NCBI GenBank assembly: GCA_032164295.1
Contig: JAJHTX010000010.1
Location: 1,878,693-1,942,692 of the forward strand
Length of the DNA: 64,000 bases
Reading direction: 5' to 3'
Source of the DNA: Inonotus obliquus
Lineage: Eukaryota > Basidiomycota > Agaricomycetes > Hymenochaetales > Hymenochaetaceae
Every line of letters begins with the position of its first letter. Position 1 is the first letter of the stretch. Positions 24,343 to 34,520 of this stretch are shown here, piece after piece. The notes beneath the pieces were generated by a model that saw only the letters and a program-made list of their open reading frames with translations, was not told where the DNA came from and did not search any database. Made by a program: the position numbers and the translations under genes.

Positions 24343-25102
24343 CCGGGCACTCCCCCGTGTCCGATTTGAACTCATGAACACGGTGAACGCATCCACAGGA
24401 TTCTCACCATTCCAGCTACACCTTGGGCGTGCTCCACACCTTCTTCTGCCCCTCCAGCCGCTACAACATAACAACTCCAAACTACCTGAAGATCTTAAAG
24501 CCCGGGCGTTATTCCAACAGATTGAACTTGATGTCCAAGAAGTGCGAGACACCCTCATCCTTGCAAAAGTGAATCAAGCTCACCAGGTCAACAAATCTCG
24601 CTCACCCGAGATTCCTTACAAAGTTGAAGACTTTGTGATGCTCAGCACCCTGCATTGCAGAAGAGATTATGTGCAAAAAGGAGATGAGAGGGTTGCAAAA
24701 TTCATGCCCCGATGGGACGGTAAGTACAGAATAATGCAGGCATTTACTGATTCATCCACTTATCAGCTGGATCTCCCGAATGCACGAGGCCGGTATGCCA
24801 CCTTCCACGCCAGTCAGTTGAAGCCCTATCACCCCAACGACGCCTCAATTTACCCTGGATGACAACTATCCGAACCTCCTCCGCCGATTTTAACAGAAGG
24901 TGGATCTGAAGAATATGAGGTGGAGGCTATCATCGATCAGAGGAAAAGAGGCCAGGGCATGCAATATTTGGTTAGATGGCGTGGACAAGGCCCCGAAGAT
25001 GACCTCTGGGTTCCCCGACGTGAACTTGATGAATGCAAGGCCCAACTTGATGAATGCGAGGCCCTTGATCGCTGGGAGGAACAAATTCGGTACACTCCTT
25101 GA
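24343..25102 (+). pseudogene. Integrase C-terminus and chromodomain of gypsy 1
   Basis: Resumes the gypsy 1 polyprotein after element A: ALPRVRFELMNTVNASTGFS, the usual end of the integrase core, then the C-terminal domain ending NARGRYATFHASQLKPY. A TGA at 24860-24862 (probable former Arg) follows, then in the same frame a chromodomain at about 24915-25020 (EYEVEAIIDQRKRG, YLVRWRGQGPEDDLWVPR) with the aromatic and acidic residues of the fold. The frame ends at TGA 25100-25102. Confidence 0.88.
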
Positions 25103-25220
25103 CTGTTCTGTTTTTCTTCCTATTTTCTTCCCTTTGCTTCCTTTCACATTCTTCACCGTTCTCCTTTTCCATCAGCATCCTTTTCATTTGCCGCACTTAA
25201 TTTTACTGAGCAGGGAGGAG

Positions 25221-25495
25221 TGTAATCTTCTGATTACAACAGCAGTTATTTCATCATAGTTAATTATAGTTCATAGACTACGACATCACAGGTTACATCA
25301 TGATCTACGCATGACCACGTCATGTGGTCGTGCCCTTATAGTATAAGTAGATAGTATCTCTTCCCCTTTTTATTATCGATCCCCACACAACTGTATTCCC
25401 TTTTCTTCCACCTTCCATTCGACCGTTATTCCTTAGAACACTTTACAATACCAGAGTTCGTGCCAACTCAGCTCTTAGTGTGACCGACTGTTTCA
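25221..25495 (+). repeat. 3' LTR of gypsy 1
   Basis: 275 bp, same length as the 5' LTR. It is preceded by a polypurine tract and followed by AGTGG. Confidence 0.93.
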
Positions 25496-25500
25496 AGTGG

Positions 25501-26937
25501 CAATCTCCAAGTGCCGCATGAGCCTCCTTTTTTTCAAGCAGAGTTGTAACATATACCATATATGGTAAGAAACAGTGATCCATATTTACCGCCTTTCAAT
25601 ACAATGCACCAATCCTTCATGAGACCAGATAATTAGAATTTTATGAGAAATATGCCAGAGAATTAAATAAAGACATTCACTTGATATGATACTAGACAAA
25701 TTAAAGACAAAAATGAGCATACATAGCATGTTTTATTGTAGATTATTACCGGTCAGCAGTACTCATGGTTTTGAACAAGGCCTTTGGTGATGTTGCTGGT
25801 TATTCATTTGTATACACAGTGATTTTCTAATATGAATATATCAGAATCATACTATCTGCTATATTTTAAAGCTTGCTATACTGATTCCTTGATGTAGATG
25901 GTGTCACTGTATGCATCTCTGAGAAAGACTAAGATAAGCACTATGCAGTATCATTGATGGCATTTTTGGAGCTTGTACAGGTACCATGGTATATTTACTT
26001 GACTTATCAAATGAATTTTGTGCTTACAGACATTTTGCAATATTTTCTTGCATTATTGCTCTTTTGCTGGTTTGTGCACCCACATCGGGAAAAAGCCGCA
26101 CAGCTTACATGAACATTCAGCCTATATAGGGCAGTATCAGTCCGTCAGTAATCATATAACTGAGTCATTATGCTGCTATCTACATATATTGAATTTGAAG
26201 TTCTGATAACCTCTTGAAAGGAGATCATAGGACCGCCCTCCGCTTATAATGGAAATAACTGCACTCTGAAATTTTGTATGAGTTACATCACTCTGAAATT
26301 CACCTTGTAAGATAACAATCTTAATATTTTTGTGTTTGTATGGCTAGCATAAGACTGCCTGGGTCCTTATAGGGGTTTCGGAAACGTTCTTCAGTTTTGT
26401 AAAATACTACAACAATGACATGTATCATGTAAGTTTCAAAGCTGGATATCTTTTTATTGTAAGTTGAAGAAGGCGATGTTAATGCGAATGTATAGTTGAC
26501 ACAAGGGTGATCTGAAGCTGATATGCCTGCCGTCAGGTATAGAAAAATGGCTTTTTTTTGGAAACAAGTCATCTTGCAAGATATAGTATAAGTCAATATT
26601 TACTAACCCGATTGTATGAATAAAGGTGGTATGTACACTAGTTTCTGTTTTTTTTCGACAAGTCCGATGTATGCGTGTGACATCATCACTTGATTTCATC
26701 ACTTATTCAAGTCCGACGTCTCCTCTCTTCCTTCTGCCACTCACCATCTTCACGACTAAGGGCGAGCTATATGCTTCGCATTTGTTTGGATGCGCTGAAG
26801 GCAGCCCCCTTTCTGATCAAATTTATTGCTGATTTCTACCTTTACGTGGACGCGCTGCTGCCTTGTGCCCTAAATGAGCCCTGATCCGACTGCCTAACCT
26901 TTGTCTCAAACTGCATTTCGACCCTGTGTTGCTGTTT
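25501..26937. other. AT-rich gap, no gene recognised
   Basis: Right flank of gypsy 1. Only short open frames, none with a recognisable domain. The first bases (caatctcc) continue the fold-back family sequence interrupted by gypsy 1. Confidence 0.4.
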
Positions 26938-27190
26938 ACTATTCAATAGGGTTACAGCTATCCCACGATTGAAGATAAGACAGCAGATGTTGGTGCTTTT
27001 GCGTGTGTCCTAGAGGACACAACGGGAGTGCTATGGCACAACTTTGTAAAGTTGGTTCTCCCGTTTATGCATCGTGGATTTGCATGGTTCTGATGCCTTC
27101 GTGTAGCTATGACCCTAGAAAGGAGACAAGATATGCTGGCTACAAGAATCAGGGTGCGACATGTTACATAAATGAATTGTTATAGTCAGA
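26938..27190 (+). pseudogene. USP7/Ubp15-like fragment (chimera copy X)
   Basis: Plus-strand words GYSYPTIEDKTADVGA, VLEDTTGVLWHNF and, across an unspliced intron (gtaaagttgg...tgtag), ETRYAGYKNQGATCYIN. These are the end of the MATH domain and the first conserved box of the ubiquitin-specific protease fold (the Cys box GATCYxN of Ubp15/USP7). It ends abruptly at about 27190, where it joins the opposite-strand HAMP fragment. The same junction exists in the captured copy at 30305. Confidence 0.7.
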
Positions 27191-28110
27191 CCTATAACCA
27201 ACCTTCTACACCCCTTTCATGTCAGGAACAACAGCTTGTCCGCCGAGTCTACCTTCAGTAATGACTTCGATTGACACGCAAATAACTTCGTTTGCAAGTG
27301 ACGAAAGTTGGGCAACCATACTATTCACGATTTCCTTCAGGTCTAACATTTCACCCTGCACATCTATGTCGACAGCCTTGGACATTTTCCATGCACGATA
27401 GCCTTTGTGACTCTCAAAATTAACCGCACCTGGTTAGTGAGGTTGCTTTCCATTTTCTGCACGACCCTGGTGAGTACCATAGTTGCGAATAGGTTCTTCA
27501 AATAGTTCACATTGTGAGTCGAGCCTGCCCAAGTGCCCTGAACGCCTTCAACACAAGCCTGTCCACCGAGAATACCTTGTGTACTGACTTCAAGCGCAAC
27601 ACATGTGACTTCGCTAGCGAATGTGCTAAGCTGGTTCACCACAGAGTTGACCGTCTCCTTAAGCATTGCCATCTCACCCTCGACCTGAATTTAAACCTTC
27701 TGGGTCAAGTCGCCATGCACGACAGCAGTGTAGTGACTGCTGCAATAGATTATACTTGATCTGTCAAGTTTGAGCGCATTCGGTTCACGATATCAGCATC
27801 TAAGAAAAGATCAATAAAGAAATGAAGCTAGCGTACATTAACTGTAAGCCGTTCCCATACTCCCTCTGTATCAGGAACGACTGCTTGACCTCCCAATCTA
27901 CCCTGACTACCTACTTCAAGTGTGAGCCTCGTAACCCCAGTAATGCTCTTGGTCATATAACTATTCTGTTTACAGTATTCTTGAGATCCAGGATCTCTCC
28001 ATTCGAGAAGATTTTGGCCCTTCAAAAGGCCCGGAAGACTCGAGCGCTCGAGCAAGTACAAGCGGCAGCCGGCTCGCAAACTCAACCCGACTCTCAATAC
28101 ACAGAGCCTG
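27191..28110 (-). pseudogene. HAMP repeats of a group III histidine kinase (copy X)
   Basis: Read on the minus strand from about 28110. Three damaged repeat units of the HAMP array of fungal group III hybrid histidine kinases (Nik1/Os-1 type, osmosensing and dicarboximide/phenylpyrrole response): VTRLTLEVGSQGRLGGQAV, then MRSNLTDQV with the next unit MLKETVNSVVNQLSTFASEV, then ESNLTNQVRLILRVTKA. Frameshifts and stops are present, and the kinase and receiver domains are missing. A 70-base intron (ending ctcaccagggtcgtgcag in coding sense) is retained, so the source was genomic DNA. Confidence 0.75.
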
Positions 28111-29164
28111 CATTTGGCTGACTTGTCTGTCGCCCATGACAGATTCTGGCATATAGTGATATAACTAACACGTCTGGTCTCGTGCTTTCCTTGGAGGAGG
28201 CTGCATCTCTGCTCGTTTCACAAACTTCGGTTCTGTATCCTAGTCTCTCTCTGGTGATCTCGGACTCTCTGACTTGTCGCTAACGCTCTGGAATATTTGA
28301 AAGTTATTCTCGTGCAATTAATTAAGTAATAAGACAACTCGATGTGCTTATGATACTGAAATACAATGATGCTCTCAGACTTATAGTGGTGTGCAAGCAA
28401 TGAAATGACTTTCGAATTATCATAGGATATATTCAAACATACAACAACTTTCAGTACCTTATAAATTATTATATCTATTTCATAAATTTGCAAGACTGCT
28501 AATAACTTGTCAGATTTGAGATCCACTGTCAACTCTTTCAGCATTATATCAGAGTCAATCGTTCATGTACACGCATATATTCACTCGCCGATCTTCCATA
28601 TCTCAACATTTCAATACTGCCTGACAGCTACTTTTATTAACTTACGAGATTTGAGGTACACTGTCGACTCTTCTACATCTTTCATACTCGATATACCATA
28701 TATTCTGCTTATATGACCCAAGGCTACTGCTGGAATTTTTCCCGATGCATACAAATGCAATGTCACGTGACAGAGCTTTCCTTTATTCGGTGAGATTCAA
28801 TGCACTCTTCGAACACTCAGAACTCACTGAATTTCTCAACAATTTCCATGTAAATGTACAAATTGCATTGTTTCATGACTATCTTCATTTTGTTGAGAAA
28901 ATTTTTCAAGAAATTATCTAGTTCCTTAGATATGATCTAAAACTATATAATATCTTGGCGGATTTTAGTAAAAGTCAATTTCTTTTTTGAAGATATTGGT
29001 CTAAAGACATCAAAGACATGATATACACACTTAATACTAGTGATCTTTGTGATGTGGGAGGGTTACATGGAGTCAATTGTGTCTCTCAAAAACCGGTCAT
29101 CGCTTATGCTTAAGCGAGCTCCGGCACAACGCGGCATAGACCGTGAGAACGGTCATTTTTTTAA
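28111..29164. other. Gap without recognisable features
   Basis: AT-rich, with short repeated words (the pair gatttgagatccactgtc at about 28512 and gatttgaggtacactgtc at about 28650) but no gene. An acgtgac-type word at 28760 has no clear meaning here. Confidence 0.35.
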
Positions 29165-29236
29165 TAGGGATTGCCACTCCCCACTGAAGGGGCTGAAAAC
29201 GGAAAAAATCACATGCCCAAATTCTTATGGAATTCC
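29165..29236 (-). repeat. Fold-back family fragment hosting a TIR element
   Basis: gattgccactcccca (29166-29180) is the uninterrupted form of the gypsy 1 target (18279-18293 joined to 25501). Then aaattcttatggaattcc (29219-29236) continues after the TIR element as ctgtacc, matching the uninterrupted 17257-17275 copy in inverted sense. Confidence 0.7.
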
Positions 29237-29514
29237 CATGGCAGGCAAAATAGGATATCAGCGGGGATCATATTTTAAATATTTTTTGAGCATTTATTTT
29301 AAGTATCAGTAAGCATGCCGGCTGAGCCAATATTTAAAGTATCTTTCATGTGATGCAATTTTAAATATCAGTCGGATTATAATATGTAAATTAATATTTT
29401 AAATATCGCTTTACTGATATTTTAAATATAGGTCAAGATATCAAACTCGCCAAAATTTCAAATATAGATAAGGATATCGTCAAAGTCAATATTCTAAATA
29501 TCACTCGAAGACAT

Positions 29515-29615
29515 ATTGAGTGGGCAATAAGCGGGCAATGGGAGGGCAACGGGCGGGCGATGAGTGAGCAACGGGCAGGCGATGAGAGGGCAATGGGCGG
29601 GCGATGAGCAGGTGC
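29515..29615 (+). repeat. Minisatellite, left subterminal
   Basis: About nine imperfect units of the type ggg(c/a)aatg(a/g)gcgggcgatga. They are mirrored on the other strand at 31205-31355, so they belong to the element's inverted subterminal region. Confidence 0.8.
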
Positions 29616-29959
29616 ACAGTTGAAGCCTGTATGCAGTCAATAAGGGCAAATACAGCATCAAGGTCCTATACCAAGTTATAACTCAGTCCCGTCAAAGAGT
29701 CTGCCAATAATGGACTGCTAGTACATGTATAAATGGTAATTGAGATTTCAAAGGGCAATGGCAGGGTGATGAGTGGGTGTGTAGATAGAGTGTAGAGAGT
29801 TGTCCAACATCTTTGATTCCATTCCATCATTACACACCTATATTAATACCATACCACATAATGTACCCGATAGACTTCGAGGAACATAGAACCCTCGCCT
29901 TTCTCTACCTCGCAAAGCTAAGCAAACAGGACGTGATTCTCCTGTCCACCATCACGAGC

Positions 29960-30305
29960 ACAAGGCATTCAGGGCATTTGGGCAGACTTGACTCATAATG
30001 TAAACGTAAGTATTCTATTTGAAGAACCTATTCACAACAATGGTACTCACCAGGGTCGTGCAGAAAATGACAAGCAACCTCACTAACCAAGTGCATTCAA
30101 TTTTGAATGTCATGAAGGCTGTCACACATGAAAACTTGTCCAAGGTTGTCGACGTAGATGTGCAGGATGAATTGTTAGGAAACCGTAAACAGCATGGTTG
30201 TCCAAGTTTCGCCACTTGCAAATGAAGTTGTTTGCATGTTGATTGAAGTTGTTACTGAAGGTAGACTCGGTGGACAAGCTGTTGTCCCTGATGTGAAAGG
30301 GGTGT
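29960..30305 (+). pseudogene. Captured HAMP fragment (copy Y)
   Basis: GIWADLTHNVN-type sequence up to an intact 5' splice site (gtaagtattc) and a retained intron ending gtcgtgcag. The coding sequence resumes with KMTSNLTNQVHSILNVMKAV and the rest of one HAMP unit, ending in EGRLGGQAVV. It is part of a Nik1-like HAMP array, with one internal stop. The unspliced intron shows DNA-level capture. It joins the opposite-strand USP fragment at about 30305. Confidence 0.75.
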
Positions 30306-31080
30306 GAAGGTTGGTTGTAGGTCCAACTGTATCAATGAGTTTATATAACATGTCAACGAGCCAACATATCCCGTCTCTTTTATCGGGTCAGAGCTACACG
30401 AAGGCATCAGAACCGTACTGTGCATGAAAGGGAAAACCAACTTTACAAAGTTGTGCCATAGCACTCCTGTTGGGTCCTCTAGGACATGTACGATAACGCC
30501 AACATCTGCCATCTCATCTTCAATTGTGGGACGACTGTAACCCTCTTGTATAGTAGACAGCTTCCTCAACTTGCTGAAACGTGTAAAACCCCAACCGTAC
30601 TCCTCAGCAATGAAACAATGGTGGGCATCAAGGGATAGCATTGGTCATCAGTCTGATTTGGGTCGTGCCCCGACATGCAAAAAACAATGACTATTCGGAT
30701 GGTAGGGGAAGTGCAAGACGTATGAGAAACGGTGTAGACGGTAGGATTCGAGATGACAAGAGCGAACTGAGTGCATCCCTGCCATCCCTCTGGTGCTCTC
30801 TTTAGATTGGCAAAGTACAGACACACAGATACGGAATTGTTCAGTGGCACGTTTGAGTTACCAAAGAGATATAAAAGTATTCGCCTAGTAAGACATTCAG
30901 GTACCGGTGAAAGGTAAGGACGTACCAACGATGTCCTCCACACTTAAGCTCCGGACTGATGATCTTCTTCTTTAATTCCTCCAATTTGTCAGCCTCCAAT
31001 GGTAAACGGCGAAATCTTTAACTTCATGCTCTAGATCTGGCATGTTCTTTGCTGCGAACACTGTATCTATAATTCAGGCA
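30306..31080 (-). pseudogene. Captured MATH-USP fragment (copy Y)
   Basis: On the minus strand from about 31080: VKDFAVYHWRLTNW and KKKIISPELKCGGHRW open a MATH domain. It continues with SVCLYFANLKRAPEGWQGC, EEYGWGFTRFSKLRKL and SRPTIEDEMADVGVIVHVLE to the end of MATH. After a retained intron, ETGYVG and TCYINSLIQ are the start of the USP catalytic domain of a USP7/Ubp15-like deubiquitinase. Frameshifts lie in the middle of the domain (about 30690-30900). Catalytic His/Asp regions are not included. Confidence 0.78.
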
Positions 31081-31204
31081 GAATGAACGAGTAAGTTTAT
31101 CTGTGCATACAGGCTCGTCTCCATTATAGCAACTAGAACAGCGGCTCAATATCTCTCATGGACACGGGTTCATCTTTGCCCTTACTGATCGCATACAAGC
31201 TTCA

Positions 31205-31355
31205 ACTGCACACCCGCTCATTGCCCACCCATTGCCCTCTCATTGTCTGCACATCACCCACCTATCACCCGCCTGTTGCCCATCCATCACCTGCCTGTTG
31301 CCCTCTCATTGCCCTCTCGTTGCCCTCTCATTGCCCTCTCATTGCCCGCTTAATA
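31205..31355 (-). repeat. Minisatellite, right subterminal
   Basis: Runs of cattgccctctcattgccc and cacccgcctgttgccc units, the inverted counterpart of 29515-29615. Confidence 0.8.
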
Positions 31356-31670
31356 TCTACCTGACCAATATTTATAATATCCGGTCTGACAATACCCTTA
31401 TTGATTCTTAAAATATCACCCAAGTAGATATCTTGATTGATATTTAAAATATACGCCAAGTCAATATCTTAAATATCAATAAAAATACCAGTAAGAGGAT
31501 TTTTTAAATATCTCGCGGATGGGGATATCCTTATTTATATTTAAAATATCGACACGTGAAATATATTATAAGTATCGGCACAGCCGGACACTTATTGATA
31601 TTTAAAATATCGGCAAAAAAATAATTTAAAATAGCGCCCCCTCCGATATTCTATTTTGCCCGCCGTGTCC

Positions 31671-32155
31671 CTGTACCTGAGGTGCCGAAAATGGCAAAGT
31701 CACGAGTGTGACAATACTTCTGAAAAAGGCAGTAATTGTGACAATACCCGAGCTGGTTTCCTCCTCTTTATCCTAACTTGATGATATTTGCCCTTTAGGC
31801 CCGCCAGCGCTGCGCTCTTGTCTTCGTACTTGCAGTCATATGAGCACCAAGCGGCTCTTCGTGCCGGTCAACTAGGGGAACGCTCTCCGAGGTATCTTCT
31901 TTCGGTCATTCTTCTCCTCCCTTGTTTTCTTCTGCCGTAAGAGTGCCCTCAACTCAATTGAAGCTGGGACGTTGGAATCTATTTTTTCCAGCTCAGCCGT
32001 ACCGTTCATCACGGGGTCACCACGACCTACCCATATGTTTTGGCTGCTACCTGTCATCTGGAATGGCGCCGTATCAGATCATGAATAACCCTTGCTCCGT
32101 GCATATAAAGTGTCCTTGAGTCCCCCCCTTGCGGTTGGCAAGCACGTTGCACAAG
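31671..32155 (+). promoter_or_regulatory. Upstream region of the alpha-galactosidase gene
   Basis: The first 45 bases still belong to the fold-back family (gaggtgccgaaaatggc, gtgtgacaatac). The rest is single-copy and leads into a TATA-like catataaag at 32102-32110, about 50 bases before the predicted start codon. Confidence 0.5.
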
Positions 32156-34520
32156 ATGACTCTTGTTCGCCTTCTCTTCCTGATACTACCATCTCTCATC
32201 TCCCACCCTACGCTCGCTCTTGATAATGGCGTTGGAAGACTTCCAGGTGTGCTCTCCTTTTTGGAATTTCCGCTCGAGATGATTGCTGATATCAATTGAT
32301 AAGCAATGGGATACAATAGTGGGTCCTTGCAGGTGGTCTCCGTTCATCTGCTGTGACTGAACATCATCCAAAAGCTTGGTATGCGTACCAGGTGAGCTTG
32401 TAACGAACTGTAAACATCTGTTTGTTACTGATATTCAACGTGAAGTGTAATATTGATCAAGACTTGGTGGTTTCTACCGCAAAACGGATGGTCACTATGG
32501 GCCTTCGGGTGAGCTCCAGTTCTCGAGCAGGCGAGTGCCCCTGACCCTTTACAAGGACGCTGGGTACTCTTTTGTGAACCTTGACGACTGCTGGGCAGAG
32601 AAGAATCGCAGCGCGTCGGGCGATCTTGTCCCTGGTACTTCATGATATCAACATTCGTGTCTCGCATTGTGACTAACTAACCACTACTAATAGACAAGAC
32701 ACGATTCAGCTCAGGGATGAGGTGGCTAACAGACCAAATTCACACTCTCGGCTTGTAGGTGAATCATCTTTCCTATATCATGCACAAAACCAATGTTCTT
32801 AATAGTAAAGCCGGTATAGTATGCTCGCCATTGGCCGAACTAGAGCACATGGCTTAGTGGATCTGTCTAGTATTCGGATTCCGGCTGGTTTACCTGTGCA
32901 GGATACCCTGGCTCATTCCAGAACGAGGCCCGTGATGCTGAAACCTTCCAAGACTGGGGTTTTGAGTTTCTAAAGTGCGGCTGTTGCAAGTCCGTGAAGC
33001 TCTGATGAACTTACGCTTTCCCGATCAATAGATATGACAATTGCGCAAGTAAGTCAAGTAGTTGCCGTGATCCAGCAAGGATGTAATAAAATTATGTAGT
33101 TCCGTTTGACGATATTATTCGTGAGAACACGATGGGAAGTAAGTTTACCACACATACTTTTTTTTTCTTTGACGCTTCTGAGTAACACTTCCATAGAATT
33201 TGAGCGCATGTCAGGCGCAATTGAAAACCTGAGCAAAACGTCAGGCAAGCTGCCGCTTATTTTCAACCTCTGTGAATGGGGATGGGTACGTCGTTATCAC
33301 TCCTGTTCTAGCTTTAACTACCTACGCATGTTGTTTCCTCTCAATAGAGCCAGGTATGGATATGGGGAAAACAGCTTGGTCAATCGTGGCGAATAGTAAG
33401 TATTGCGAAAGCTCATGATTGCTCGATGCCCGAACTGGCGCGACAATCAAATAGGTGGATGATCTCAACTCGACATGGCCCTCCATTACGAATACCATCA
33501 ATTTGTGCGTTGCTACGATTCAGTTTCTCAGTTGTGACAGAGTCAATATCTCGTTCATCATCAGTAACTCGTTCATTACTATGGCAACCGATTTCTATGG
33601 TCAAAATGACATGGACTACGTACGTCGTTTGGTTTCTGCGATTCCTGCCATCACCAACTAACCGCCACCAGCTACAAATGTATGTCACATTGCGTTGTTC
33701 GGTTGTACATGATGTGATGTATGCCAATTTAGCGGAAATGGCGGGCTAACTATTGACGAGTCCAAGTCGCACTTCACTGCATGGGCACTTATGAAATCAC
33801 CGCTTTTTATCAGCACTAATGTTCGTATTACTTATTCTCTGCAAGTAGTCATGACTGACACCGTTCCCTTATAATTTAGCTCTCCGCATTGGATGAAGAT
33901 CTTCTGAAGATCGTGAAAAATGAAGAGATCATTGCTATTAATCAAGACCCTGTTGTCGGGATAAGCATGGCCCCCTTCCGTTGGGGAGTCAACGTTAGTT
34001 CAGGACGTGTCTTCGTCATACTATAACTCGCTTACTTTCAGGTTAAGCCCGATTGGACAAGTGACCCCTTGCACCCTGCCGGTTACTGGAGCGGACCAAG
34101 TCAAAATGGCACTGTGATCATGCTTGTGAGTTGTGTCTTCTGACTTCTGGTTGTTAATTAGGCACTTATCTTTCTGTACGTTGACGCCTAGCTGAATACT
34201 CTGGACAAGCCCACCGATATGTTCTTCAACCTGACGGAGTCGCCGTGGATACGGGCAGGTCGGCAGTACTCGGTTCGAGTGAGTAAGGCAACCTTCCTCC
34301 TCGAATGCAGGCCCTAAACATTGCAACCGCTGCTCAGGATCTTTGGTCGCATTCCGAGAATGGTACGGCAGTGCGGAACTTCACAGCGTCTGCGGTTCCC
34401 GCACACGGTGTAGTTGCTCTGTTATTTAAAGATGCTGGAGATGAACCGCCTGACCTCGAACCGAAATGTGCTGTATGGATTCAGTGCATTGATCAGAATG
34501 GAACGAGAGTCGGGGGTTAG
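32156..34520 (+). CDS. Secreted GH27 alpha-galactosidase
   Basis: Removes terminal alpha-1,6-galactose from oligosaccharides and galactomannan side chains outside the cell. The N-terminus [18 protein letters not shown] is a signal peptide; the mature part opens [16 protein letters not shown] as in the family. The nucleophile Asp is in KYDNC (exon at 33032-33048) and the acid/base Asp in [39 protein letters not shown] and a C-terminal beta domain follow. I find about 20 exons that join in frame. Several are tiny: 32304-32318, 32375-32391, 32806-32818, 33032-33048 and 33671-33678 (8 bases). The gene appears intact. Introns are 40-90 bases with GT..AG ends. Exon edges are by hand and may be off at one or two junctions. 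Confidence 0.88.

Larger units (their letters stand above)
18294..25495 (+). mobile_element. Ty3/gypsy chromovirus (gypsy 1), full length
   Basis: Structurally complete: LTRs of 275 bp at 18294-18568 and 25221-25495, both TGTAATC...GTTTCA, an AGTGG target duplication on both sides (18289-18293 and 25496-25500), and a purine-rich tract (gagcagggaggag) just before the 3' LTR. One gag-pol reading frame holds capsid, zinc knuckle, protease, RT, RNase H, integrase and chromodomain. Three TGA stops before element A copy 3 and one after it disable the frame. By eye the LTRs differ at about a dozen positions, nearly all transitions, so the insertion is moderately recent. Confidence 0.95.
29237..31667. 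mobile_element. CACTA-like TIR element with captured host gene fragments
   Basis: 2431 bp. The left end CATGGCAGGCAAAATAGG and the right end (complement) CACGGCGGGCAAAATAGA form a TIR, flanked by the 3-base target duplication TCC (29234-29236, 31668-31670). Long subterminal inverted regions follow: AT-rich atatttaaaatatcggc repeats (29260-29510 and 31360-31640), then a gggcaatgggcgggcgatgag minisatellite (29515-29615) mirrored at 31205-31355. No transposase is present. The interior holds HAMP (plus strand) and MATH/USP (minus strand) fragments. CAC-type ends, 3-base duplications and subterminal repeats fit the CACTA/EnSpm superfamily; the family assignment is inference. Confidence 0.85.

Noticed and set aside
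18805..25102. Programmed stop readthrough or UGA recoding in gypsy 1
   Set aside because: Four TGA stops at non-boundary positions of pol, with CpG-type decay elsewhere, are better explained by mutation; host genes here use TGA as a normal stop (COX VIIc).
29515..31355. Short spaced repeats that could suggest a CRISPR-like array
   Set aside because: Units are contiguous degenerate minisatellite repeats without spacers, mirrored at both ends of a transposon in a eukaryote.
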